From Halobaculum sp. XH14 (GTDB lineage Archaea; Halobacteriota; Halobacteria; Halobacteriales; Haloferacaceae), in the NCBI RefSeq assembly GCF_032116555.1, contig NZ_CP134949.1, positions 1,798,001-1,862,000 of the forward strand: 64,000 nucleotides of DNA, given 5' to 3'. Positions 56,771 through 64,000 of the stretch are shown one piece after another (position 1 is the stretch's first letter; each line of letters begins with the position of its first letter). A program made the translations under genes and the position numbers. Under the pieces are notes generated by a model. The model ran no database searches. It was not told the DNA's origin and was given only the letters and a program-made list of their open reading frames with translations.

Positions 56771-58888
56771 ATGAGCCACGAGGAGTTCCCGACGGACACG
56801 CCGGCGGTGGTTACCTGCGGGTTGCCGTACGCGAACGGCGACCTGCACATCGGCCACCTCCGCACGTACGTGGGCGGCGACGTCTACTCGCGCGCCCTCG
56901 AATCGCTCGGCCAGCGAACCACGTTCGTCTCGGGGTCCGACATGCACGGCACGCCCGTCGCGGTCAACGCCGAGAAGGCGGGCACGGATCCCGAGTCGTT
57001 CGCCCTGGACTGGCACGAGCAGTACGAGGAAACGTTCCCCCGCTTCGACGTCGAGTTCGACAACTACGGGCACACCCACGACGCGACGAACACCGACCTC
57101 ACGCGCGAGTTCGTGCGGACCCTCGAGGAGAACGGCCACGTCTACGAGAAGGAGATCAAGGTCGCCTACGACCCGGAGGCCGACCAGTCGCTTCCGGACC
57201 GCTACGTCGAGGGAACGTGCCCGTACTGCGGGGCGAAGGCGCGAGGCGACGAGTGCGACGAGGGCTGCGGCCGGCACCTCGAACCCGGCGAGGTCGAGAA
57301 CCCACGTTCGACGGTCACCGGCAACCCCGCGGAGTACCGCGACCAGACCCACAAGTTCTTCCGCGTCTCGGCGTTCAAGGAGTACCTCTCGGGCTTTCTT
57401 GACCGGCTCGAAGGGACCTCGAACGCGCGAAATCAGCCCCGCGAGTGGGTCGAGGGCGAGCTCCGGGACTGGTGTATCACCCGTGACATGGACTGGGGCA
57501 TCGACTACCCCGAGATCGAGGGCGAGGAGCCGACCGATCTGGTTCTCTACGTCTGGGTCGACGCGCCCATCGAGTACGTCTCCTCGACGAAGCAGTACTC
57601 CGAGCGCGTCGGCGCCGACGAGTACGACTGGGTCGAGGCCTGGCAGGAGGACGGCGAGATCGTCCACGTCATCGGGCGGGACATCATCCAGCACCACACC
57701 GTGTTCTGGCCCGCGATGTTGCACGGCGTCGACTACGACGAGCCGCGCGCCGTGATGGCCTCCGGGTTCATGACGCTCGACGGCGACGGGTTCTCCACGT
57801 CCCGGAACCGCGCGGTCTGGGCCCGCGAGTACCTCGAGGAGGGGTTCCACCCGGACCTGCTGCGCTACTACCTCGCCACGAACGGCGGGTTCCAGCAGGA
57901 CGTCGACTTCTCGTGGGAGAAGTTCCGCGACCGCGTGAACAACGAACTCGTCGGGACGGTGGGTAACTTCCTCTACCGCTCGCTGCTGTTTGCACACCGC
58001 AACTTCGACGGGACGCCCGACGCCGACGTGTCGCCCGAGGTCGAATCCCGCATCGAGGAAGCCGTCGACGAGTTCGCGGCCGGCGTCAACGACTACTCCG
58101 TGCGCGCGGTCGGCAACGCGACCGTCGAGCTCGCTCGCTTCGGCAACGAGTACATCCAGCGCGAGGAGCCCTGGAACCTCGTCGGTGAGGACGAGGAGGC
58201 CGCCGCCCAAGTGATCCGCGACTGCGTGCAGCTCGCCAGGGCGGTGGCGGTGCTGTTCGAGCCTGTCGCTCCCGGGAAGAGCCAGGAACTGTGGGAAAAG
58301 CTCGGCGAGGACGGCAGCGTTCACGAGGTTCCCGCGGACGCGGCCCTCGAGGCTCCGCCACGCGAGTTCGGCCACCCGGAGGAGCTGTACGAGAAGATCG
58401 AGGACGACCGCGTCGAGGAGCTGAACGAGAAGCTGGAGCGACGGGTCGCCGAAGCGGCGGGCGACGACGATGACGCCGAAAGCGACGGGGACGACGACGC
58501 CGGAACCGAAACCGATGAGGTGACCGCGTCCGGCGAAGCTGACGTGAGCGAGTTCGAACCGATCGAGTCCGACCGGATCAGCTTCGAGGAGTTCCAGGAG
58601 CTCGACCTCCGTGTCGGCGAGATCGTGAGCGCGGAGCCGATCCCCGACGCCGACAAGCTGGTCGCCCTTGCGGTCGACATCGGCGTCGAGACGCGGAACA
58701 TCGTCGCGGGCCTCAAGCAACTCCACGACGTCGAGGCGCTGGCGGGGACGCCGGTCGTCGTCGTCGCCAACCTGGAGAAGGCGGAGCTGTTCGGCCACGA
58801 GTCGAACGGCATGGTGCTCGCGGCGGGCGAGGACGCCGACCTCCTCACCACCCACGAGGACAGCGAACCGGGTACCCGCGTCCGATAG
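56771..58888 (+). CDS. metG: Methionyl-tRNA synthetase
   Basis: A 705-residue class I synthetase. The HIGH motif is HIGH at residues 26-29; the zinc knuckle is CPYCGAKARGDECDEGC near 149; the KMSKS equivalent is GFSTSRNRAVWA near 340, a variant seen in archaeal enzymes. The anticodon-binding helical domain spans about 390-560. After an acidic linker (DDDDAESDGDDDAGTET) a C-terminal tRNA-binding OB domain (about 595-705) starts ISFEEFQELDLRVGEIVSAE. GGCTTTAGGC lies 27 nt upstream. Confidence 0.96.
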   Translation: MSHEEFPTDTPAVVTCGLPYANGDLHIGHLRTYVGGDVYSRALESLGQRTTFVSGSDMHGTPVAVNAEKAGTDPESFALDWHEQYEETFPRFDVEFDNYGHTHDATNTDLTREFVRTLEENGHVYEKEIKVAYDPEADQSLPDRYVEGTCPYCGAKARGDECDEGCGRHLEPGEVENPRSTVTGNPAEYRDQTHKFFRVSAFKEYLSGFLDRLEGTSNARNQPREWVEGELRDWCITRDMDWGIDYPEIEGEEPTDLVLYVWVDAPIEYVSSTKQYSERVGADEYDWVEAWQEDGEIVHVIGRDIIQHHTVFWPAMLHGVDYDEPRAVMASGFMTLDGDGFSTSRNRAVWAREYLEEGFHPDLLRYYLATNGGFQQDVDFSWEKFRDRVNNELVGTVGNFLYRSLLFAHRNFDGTPDADVSPEVESRIEEAVDEFAAGVNDYSVRAVGNATVELARFGNEYIQREEPWNLVGEDEEAAAQVIRDCVQLARAVAVLFEPVAPGKSQELWEKLGEDGSVHEVPADAALEAPPREFGHPEELYEKIEDDRVEELNEKLERRVAEAAGDDDDAESDGDDDAGTETDEVTASGEADVSEFEPIESDRISFEEFQELDLRVGEIVSAEPIPDADKLVALAVDIGVETRNIVAGLKQLHDVEALAGTPVVVVANLEKAELFGHESNGMVLAAGEDADLLTTHEDSEPGTRVR

Positions 58889-58916
58889 GGCTCCGATTCC
58901 CGGTCCCCGCTTGCGG

Positions 58917-60098
58917 TTACTCCGGCAGTTTCCCGGTCCGGCTGAGCAGGACGAGGACGGCGAGCAGGAGTCCGACCCCGACCCCGCCGGCCGAGAACAC
59001 GGCGTCGAACGCGAACCCCAGGTCCCGCAGTTCCCCGACCACCCAGGAGCCGCCGGCCTGTACGAACATCATCGTCCCGCTGTACACCGCGTACGCGGAG
59101 CCGCGCGTCTCGTCGGGGAGCGTGTCGAGCATGTACGTGTCCATCGCCGGGAACAGCGAGTGGACGACGTAGCCGAGCACCGCGGACGCGAGGAGCACCT
59201 GCACGATCCCCTCCGAGACGATGAGTCCGAACAGCGCGAGGACGAAGCCGGCGACGATGCTCAACAGGTACGGGACGTGCGGGAACCGGTCGGCGAGCCG
59301 TCCCGAGACGAGAAACGCCGGGACGCCCGCGGCGAAGATGACCGTCAGCAGGTTGCGTTCGAGCACCGGCGGCACCGACTTCGTCCCCATGTACAGCTCG
59401 TAGAAGTTGAACACCCCCTGCCAGAGCAATCCGACCCCGCCGAGGATGGCGACGCCCGTGAGGATCGTCCGCCACTCGGCCCGTGCGGCCCCCAGCAGGT
59501 CCCGATCCGCGGCACCGGCGTCCGGGAGCGTCGCGGACCGGGCGCTGAAAAAGAGGACGACCGTCACCGTCGCCGCCGCCAGCGCCATCCCGACGAACAC
59601 GACGCGCCACCGGTCGGCCCCGAACAGCCGCCAGTTCGTCGCCAGCACGACCGTGACCAGCGGCGCGGCGGCGACCGCGGCGAGCTGGCTCGCCGTCCCG
59701 TGGATCCCGAGCAGTCGCCCGACGCGGTTGGGAAACAGTTCCGAAACGAGCGGGTTGGCGGCGACGAAGTACGCGCCCGAGGCCAGTCCCATGCCGACGG
59801 CACCGACCATCAGCATCGCCAGCGAGTTCGCCGCGGCGATGAACGAGGCGGCGACGGTCAACAGCGCGCCCGCGCCGAGGACGACGTAGTGGCGCGGCCA
59901 GCGCGTCAGCAGCCAGCCGGTTGGCACCCGAAGCGCGGCGCTCCCGACCCACGCCATCGTCGCGAGCAGCCCCGCCGTTCCCGCGGTGAGGTCGAACACG
60001 GCGATGAACTCCGAGAGGAGCGGCGCGAACACGACCCTCGCCATGTTGACGAGGAAGACCGCGCCACAGAGCGTTCCGAACAGTCGCCCCCTTGACAC
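58917..60098 (-). CDS. MFS-family transporter
   Basis: A 393-residue, 12-helix permease. LVNMARVVFAPLLSEFIAVF starts helix 1; VPTGWLLTRWPRHYVVLGAG is the cytoplasmic loop 2-3 motif (Gx-D-R-x-G-R-type, degenerate), and VSGRLADRFPHVPYLLSIVA its copy in the second half. This resembles nitrate/nitrite or general drug porters, but the substrate is not evident. The GTG at 60098 is chosen because AGGTCAAAGC (TATA-like GCTTTGACCT on minus) is 29 nt upstream; a longer frame from 60248 overlaps the divergent zinc-finger gene. Confidence 0.85.
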   Translation of the reverse strand: MSRGRLFGTLCGAVFLVNMARVVFAPLLSEFIAVFDLTAGTAGLLATMAWVGSAALRVPTGWLLTRWPRHYVVLGAGALLTVAASFIAAANSLAMLMVGAVGMGLASGAYFVAANPLVSELFPNRVGRLLGIHGTASQLAAVAAAPLVTVVLATNWRLFGADRWRVVFVGMALAAATVTVVLFFSARSATLPDAGAADRDLLGAARAEWRTILTGVAILGGVGLLWQGVFNFYELYMGTKSVPPVLERNLLTVIFAAGVPAFLVSGRLADRFPHVPYLLSIVAGFVLALFGLIVSEGIVQVLLASAVLGYVVHSLFPAMDTYMLDTLPDETRGSAYAVYSGTMMFVQAGGSWVVGELRDLGFAFDAVFSAGGVGVGLLLAVLVLLSRTGKLPE

Positions 60099-60198
60099 GG
60101 GCGGCCGTTCGACACCCGGTAGGTCAAAGCTTCCGACTCGCCAGTGCGGGCGAAAATCGTGCGCCGTCTTTTTGCCCCTCCCCCCGAAAAGGCCGTTT

Positions 60199-60369
60199 AT
60201 GAAGTCGACTCGCAAGGGGCTCCGGGATGGCGACCTCGAGAAGGACAACTACGAGCGGCTGCTGTGTGCCGACTGCGGGGAGTCCCTCAAGACGGAGAAC
60301 TCCCCGGACGAGGTGTTCTCCGTTCGGATCTGCGCCGAGTGTGGCCGCGAGTGGAAGGAGCTCCGGTAA
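60199..60369 (+). CDS. 56-residue zinc-finger micro-protein (HVO_0758-like)
   Basis: A tiny protein beginning MKSTRKGLRDGDLEKDNYER. Two CxxCG knuckles, CADCGES and CAECGRE, form one four-cysteine zinc site. It matches the haloarchaeal HVO_0758 zinc-finger family as I know it; such micro-proteins affect growth, swarming or biofilm formation in Haloferax but have no defined biochemical role. CTTTTTGCC lies 27 nt upstream, a leaderless start that settles the start codon. It is divergent from the MFS gene. Confidence 0.88.
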   Translation: MKSTRKGLRDGDLEKDNYERLLCADCGESLKTENSPDEVFSVRICAECGREWKELR

Positions 60370-60393
60370 GCGGCCGCCGAAACGCGAACGGCG

Positions 60394-61482
60394 CTACTCG
60401 AAGATCGCATCGAACGCCGACGCACCCATCGGATCGAAGGTCCCTGCGGCGACGTTCTCGCGGACGTGTTCGACGGTACTCATCCCGACCAGTGCGCCGG
60501 TCACCGCCGGCGCGGAGCGGGCGAAGTTCAGCGCGCGCTGTGCCGACGTCTCACCGGCCAGTTCGGCGGCGATCTCCGGGGGGAGCCCCCCGGCAAGCGC
60601 CCCCTGGCCGAGGCTGGCGCTGGCGAACACGCCGAGTCCCTCCCGGTTGGCGAACTCCAGCGCGCTCACTCGCTCGTCACCGTGCGTGTGTGACGCGACG
60701 TTGAACGCGTCGGCCATTCCGACGTTGAACGGGAGCTGGATCGCCCGCAGGCCGTGGGAATCGACGCCGACGGTCTCGGTCGCGCTTGCCGCCAGTTTCA
60801 GCACCCTACCCAGGTCGAGGAACGACTCGTGCTCGCGGCCGACGCGGAACGCCTCCCAGGAGGCGACGCCATAACGGCCGACCTCGCCCGCCGCGCGACG
60901 GCGTTCGAGCGCCCGGAAGGCATCTCCTAACTGCTCGTACACGGCCTCGCGGTCCCGCACCGAGAGCTGGGTTTCCGGGTTGTGAACGTAGTAGCAGTCG
61001 ACAGTCTCGAGGCCGAGGTTCGAGAGCGACCGGTCGAGCAGTTCCTCGAGAAACGCCGGCGCGATGCTGTGGCTCCCGCGTGCGAGGTCCCCGGGGTCGA
61101 CCAGTCCGGGCTCGACGAACTCCTCGCGGACGTACGCTCCCGGGTCGTCGGGACGCTCGCCGTCGAACGGGACGAACCCGCCCTTCGTCGTCACGACGAC
61201 TTCCTCCCGCTCGGCCGCGGACTCCCGGACCGCATCTCCGATCACGCGCTCGCTCCGCTGGCAGCGGTAGTTGATGGCCGTATCCACGAGGTTCACGCCC
61301 GCGTCGAGCGCGCTCCGAATCGTCTCGCAGTACCGCGAATCGACCGCGTCCGTCGGCTCGCCGAGATACGTGCCCAGGCCGACGCTCGACACGACTCCCC
61401 GCCCGAACCGGCGGAAGTAGGTCCGGCCGAACCGGTCGCCGAACCTGTCGCGATAGCTCCACGTTCCCGCTGCAGTCGCCAT
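60394..61482 (-). CDS. Aldo/keto reductase
   Basis: A 362-residue TIM-barrel oxidoreductase. VSSVGLGTYLGEPTDAVDSR, NLVDTAINYRCQRSERVIGD (catalytic Asp and Tyr), VVVTTKGGFVPFDGE (catalytic Lys), DCYYVHNPETQLSVRDREAV (His) and GASWEAF-like YGVASWEAFRVG form the barrel. The C-terminus lacks the long loop of classic members and ends AIFE. NADPH use and substrate are not specified by sequence. CGCTTTTCCCC is 27 nt upstream. Confidence 0.9.
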   Translation of the reverse strand: MATAAGTWSYRDRFGDRFGRTYFRRFGRGVVSSVGLGTYLGEPTDAVDSRYCETIRSALDAGVNLVDTAINYRCQRSERVIGDAVRESAAEREEVVVTTKGGFVPFDGERPDDPGAYVREEFVEPGLVDPGDLARGSHSIAPAFLEELLDRSLSNLGLETVDCYYVHNPETQLSVRDREAVYEQLGDAFRALERRRAAGEVGRYGVASWEAFRVGREHESFLDLGRVLKLAASATETVGVDSHGLRAIQLPFNVGMADAFNVASHTHGDERVSALEFANREGLGVFASASLGQGALAGGLPPEIAAELAGETSAQRALNFARSAPAVTGALVGMSTVEHVRENVAAGTFDPMGASAFDAIFE

Positions 61483-61543
61483 GGTCTGAAACAGTACGCG
61501 ACGGGGAAAAGCGCTCCCGATCCGTCGGGCGTCGAACCCGAAC

Positions 61544-62713
61544 CTACACGTCGCCGCTCATCGAGTCGAACAGCCTGTCGAGCAGCGCGTCGCCCCGGGG
61601 GGAGGACACCTCGCGCGTGCCGTCGGCCTGGACGGCCGGCGGGATCTGGCCGCCGCCCATCCGGGCGTGACCGCCCGCGCTCGCGTTGGCGAGGTCGCCG
61701 ACGGCGGCCGCGAGCGTCCGGCCCATGTGGACGCGGTCGTCGCGCGAGCGACCCGACATGTGGACCGTCCCGTCGCGCTCGCCGAGGACGACGACCGCCG
61801 TTACCCCCTCGAGGCCGACGAGTTCGTCCGCCGCCTGCGGGATCGCGTCGACGTTCGACACCGCGCCGACGTCGCTGACGGCGAACGAGCCGCGGACCTC
61901 GCGTCCGGCGATGGCACGCGCCTTCACTTCCAGCGTCTCCGTGCTGACCTCCGGGTCGGCGATGCGGGTGAGCAGGTCCTCGTCGACGCCGGGATGGAGG
62001 AAGCTGGCGGCCTCGAAGTCGGCCGGCGACGCGCCGCGGGTCAGCCGGTTCGTGTCGGAGAGGATGCCGTACAGCAGGCCGGTGGCCGTCCGGGTCGGGA
62101 GCGCCTCCCCGTCGACCTCGCTGTCGTGTCGGTCCGGCGGCACCGGCGTCGCGCCCGCGGCCCGGAGATACTCGGTCAGGATGCTCGAACACGCGCCGTA
62201 CTCCGTGCGTACGTCGGTGAACTCCTGACCCGCGCCGCCGCCGGGGTGGTGGTCGATGACGCACGCCGGGAGGACGCCGTCCGCGCCGGTGAAGCCGCGC
62301 GGTTCGTTGTGGTCGACGAGCACGACCGCCTCCGATTCGATCTCGGAGACGTGTTCGAGCTTCTCCATCTCGACGTCGAGCACCGTGCGGAACGCCCTAT
62401 TCTCCTGTCTGCGGATCTGCCCGGGGAACTGGAGCGCCGCCTCGGTGTCGACGGTCTCGGCCATGCGAGCGACGCCGAGCGCCGAGGCCATCGCGTCGGC
62501 GTCCGGGTTCGGGTGCAACAGCACGGCGACCTCCTCGTGCTCGGCGAGCACGGCCGCGAACCGTTTCCCCGCCGGCCGTTTCAGCCAGCGATAGACCAGT
62601 CCGCCGGCCACGAGGAGGAGAATCCCGCCGACCACGGCAGCGACCACCTGCTGGTCGACCTGTGAAAGGCCCTCGATGCCGCGGACGAGTTGGCCCCTCA
62701 CGTCCTGTATCAT
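61544..62713 (-). CDS. Membrane-tethered DHH-family phosphoesterase
   Basis: A 389-residue protein with one N-terminal transmembrane helix (residues 23-43, VVAAVVGGILLLVAGGLVYR) and a DHH/DHHA1 catalytic part. Metal-binding motifs are HPNPDADAMASALG (about 67), VLVDHNEPRGF, VIDHHPGGGAGQEF and the DHHA1 motif GGHARMGGGQIPP. Such enzymes hydrolyse cyclic dinucleotides (c-di-AMP) or short RNAs; haloarchaea make c-di-AMP. The ATG at 62713 has CTTTCTTGG 27 nt upstream; a TTG at 62740 lies within that promoter and is rejected. Confidence 0.85.
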   Translation of the reverse strand: MIQDVRGQLVRGIEGLSQVDQQVVAAVVGGILLLVAGGLVYRWLKRPAGKRFAAVLAEHEEVAVLLHPNPDADAMASALGVARMAETVDTEAALQFPGQIRRQENRAFRTVLDVEMEKLEHVSEIESEAVVLVDHNEPRGFTGADGVLPACVIDHHPGGGAGQEFTDVRTEYGACSSILTEYLRAAGATPVPPDRHDSEVDGEALPTRTATGLLYGILSDTNRLTRGASPADFEAASFLHPGVDEDLLTRIADPEVSTETLEVKARAIAGREVRGSFAVSDVGAVSNVDAIPQAADELVGLEGVTAVVVLGERDGTVHMSGRSRDDRVHMGRTLAAAVGDLANASAGGHARMGGGQIPPAVQADGTREVSSPRGDALLDRLFDSMSGDV

Positions 62714-62774
62714 GTTCGGGGGCTGGAACTGGGATACCAAGAAAGTACTAGACGGTTTCCGCGTGCAACGGACG

Positions 62775-63674
62775 TTAGTCGGACGACGTCTCGGAGGTTG
62801 CTTCGACGGCGCTCCGGTACCCCTCCCGGTAGGTCGGGTACGTCAGGTCGTAGCCCAGGTCGTGCAGCTTCGCGTTCCGACAGCGTTTGCTCGTCCGAAC
62901 GCGTCGTTCGGCGGCCGGCGAGAGGTCGCCCGCCTCGATTCGCTCCGCCTTCGCCCGTTTTTCCGGACGGGCCACGCGGGCTTCGTCCGCGAGCCAGTCC
63001 GCGAAGGCCCACTTGTCGGCGGGTTCGTCGTCCGCGACGAGCACGACTTCCCCGCGGGCCCCGTCAGTTTCGATGAGATGCGCGACGGCCCCGGCCGCGT
63101 CCTCGCGGTGGATCATGTTCAGGTAGCCGGCAGTTACCGGGCCCTCGAGATACCGATCGAGCCGGAAGCGGTCGGGGCCGTACAGTCCCGCGAACCGGAC
63201 GACCGTCCCGTCGATTCCGTGGTCTGCCGCCGACTCCAGTACTAGCCGCTCGGCCTCGACCAGCACCTCGGTCTTTTCGGTCGTCGGGTCCAGCGGCGTC
63301 TCCTCGTCGACCCAGTCGCCGCCGTGGTCGCCGTACACGCCGGTACTCGACGTGTAGATCACGCGCTCGGGCGGATCGGTCCGTGAGCCGTACTCCGCGA
63401 GCACGTTCGAGAGCCCCTCGACGTACACCTCCCGTGCCGCGTCCGCCCCGCGACCGCCCGTGCTCGCTGCGAACACGAGGACGTCCCCGTCGGGGAGCGA
63501 TCCGAGCGACGCCGGTTCGGTGACGTCCGCCTCGACGGCGTCCGCTCCGGCTTCGCTGACTGCAGCCAGGCCGGCCGCCGACCTTCGGACGCCCGTCACG
63601 TCGTGTCCGTCGGCCAGCAACTGTCGCGCGAGTTCGAGCCCCACGTAGCCACACCCCAGGACGACGACACGCAT
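62775..63674 (-). CDS. NAD-dependent epimerase/dehydratase (extended SDR)
   Basis: A 299-residue Rossmann protein. VVVLGCGYVGLELARQLLAD is the nucleotide-binding motif, and VIYTSSTGVYGDHGGDWVDE carries the Ser-Tyr of the SDR active region; the catalytic YxxxK is not clear (TTEKTEVLVEAERL instead), so this may be an atypical SDR with a binding or altered catalytic role. The C-terminal half (KRCRNAKLHDLGYDLTYPTY) fits a substrate domain of the YeeZ-like/atypical SDR group. It starts 1 nt after the stop of the next upstream gene, so they are co-transcribed. Confidence 0.8.
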   Translation of the reverse strand: MRVVVLGCGYVGLELARQLLADGHDVTGVRRSAAGLAAVSEAGADAVEADVTEPASLGSLPDGDVLVFAASTGGRGADAAREVYVEGLSNVLAEYGSRTDPPERVIYTSSTGVYGDHGGDWVDEETPLDPTTEKTEVLVEAERLVLESAADHGIDGTVVRFAGLYGPDRFRLDRYLEGPVTAGYLNMIHREDAAGAVAHLIETDGARGEVVLVADDEPADKWAFADWLADEARVARPEKRAKAERIEAGDLSPAAERRVRTSKRCRNAKLHDLGYDLTYPTYREGYRSAVEATSETSSD

Positions 63675-63675
63675 C

Positions 63676-64000
63676 TCAGCGCTTGCGCTCGAGGACGAGC
63701 GCGTGGATCGACGCCAGTTCGGCGAGCGTGAGTCGCGCTCTGCCTTCCAGCGCCTGCTGGACCTCCTGACCCGTGAGATCCTGGTCGATGTTCGCCGCGA
63801 TGGTGTCGACGTCGAGGATGGCGGTCACCATCTCCATCATCAGGTGATCGCGCACCTCGAACGCGAGGTCCTCGGCGGGTGCATCCTCCAGGAGCGCCAG
63901 CAGCGTCGCAGCCTCGGCGAGTCTGATATCGGCGACGTCGCCGGCCGCGACGGCTTCGACGGTCGCCTCGTCGAGCCCGGTCGCCTCGGCGGTTTCGTCG
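63676..64000 (-). CDS. Conserved haloarchaeal protein (DUF5791-like), 5' end cut by window edge
   Basis: The last 107 residues of a minus-strand gene are present. The end is helical: ETAEATGLDEATVEAVAAGD, then LAEAATLLALLEDAPAEDLA, LMMEMVTAILDVDTIAANID and GRARLTLAELASIHALVLER. The pattern matches a haloarchaeal family I recall as DUF5791, whose function is unknown. Its stop is 1 nt from the SDR start, indicating one operon. The N-terminus lies beyond the window. Confidence 0.7.
   Translation of the reverse strand, partial: DETAEATGLDEATVEAVAAGDVADIRLAEAATLLALLEDAPAEDLAFEVRDHLMMEMVTAILDVDTIAANIDQDLTGQEVQQALEGRARLTLAELASIHALVLERKR

Noticed and set aside
56744-58855. A 703-codon open frame antisense to metG
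   Set aside because: metG is certain from its HIGH, zinc and OB-domain motifs; the antisense frame is a codon-bias shadow.
61544-62740. TTG start at 62740 for the DHH phosphoesterase
   Set aside because: It lies inside the TATA-like box; the ATG at 62713 is at the expected 27-nt distance.

Overview
The window is chromosomal DNA from a haloarchaeon (class Halobacteria). It is very GC-rich, its proteins are strongly acidic, and it carries archaeal genes such as RNase P proteins, proteasome alpha subunit, diphthine-ammonia ligase, GfcR, presenilin-type proteases and DUF7282 surface domains. Many genes have a TATA-like box about 27 nt before the start codon and no Shine-Dalgarno site, the leaderless arrangement usual in haloarchaea. 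The adjacent gdh-gfcR pair matches the arrangement I recall from Haloferax, which suggests a Haloferax/Halorubrum-like relative, but the genus cannot be fixed from this sequence. I saw no rRNA, tRNA, CRISPR array or intact insertion sequence. The gene content is mostly housekeeping, with one clearly accessory surface-protein locus.

Region by region. 1-4.7 kb: an edge-truncated membrane protein, an HTH/zinc-ribbon regulator, a sugar nucleotidyltransferase, two PP-loop enzymes (diphthine-ammonia ligase and a CysD/PAPS-reductase-like protein) and an HtpX-like membrane protease. 4.8-10.5 kb: one gene for a secreted, membrane-anchored 1,885-residue protein with 24 imperfect 23-residue repeats, three DUF7282-type domains, a NosD-like beta-helix and a Thr/Pro-rich stalk; an array of five 22-bp direct repeats lies just beyond it. 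11-14 kb: a conserved haloarchaeal protein, a glutaredoxin and the gdh-gfcR sugar-catabolism pair. 14.3-20.3 kb: a long operon, folCP-rnp3-methyltransferase-rnp2-psmA, joining folate synthesis, RNase P and the proteasome. 20.3-23.1 kb: a histidine kinase and small winged-helix regulators. 23.2-26.4 kb: divergent purine genes, a purN-purH fusion and purB.

27-33.8 kb: a six-gene lysine operon, dapA-dapB-dapD-lysA-dapF-dapE, with a 4-nt stop/start overlap at every junction. It is preceded by a promoter and a 29-codon ORF ending in a Lys/Arg-rich tail, a candidate leader peptide. 34-39 kb: a phosphoribosyltransferase, AEC and MATE transporters and an adenosine-type deaminase. 39-45 kb: methylthioadenosine phosphorylase, then the condensin operon (coiled-coil protein, smc, scpA). 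45.5-47.4 kb: two overlapping presenilin-family protease genes. 47.5-56.5 kb: an NYN nuclease/PUA pair, a PhzF-like protein, phosphoenolpyruvate synthase, an aspartate/tyrosine decarboxylase, a VTT-domain membrane protein, an orphan CTAG-type DNA methyltransferase, an HxlR regulator and a YbaK deacylase. 56.7-64 kb: methionyl-tRNA synthetase, an MFS transporter, a zinc-finger micro-protein, an aldo/keto reductase, a membrane-tethered DHH phosphoesterase, an SDR protein and a truncated conserved gene.

The strongest leads are the 23-residue-repeat surface protein, whose repeat length changes by about one helical turn at one fixed position; the putative leader peptide before the lysine operon; the 22-bp repeat array; the tandem presenilins with a palindrome-rich upstream region; and two related structured intergenic elements sharing a GGGACTG(A/G)AAG core. 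No single obvious defence or mobile system was found.
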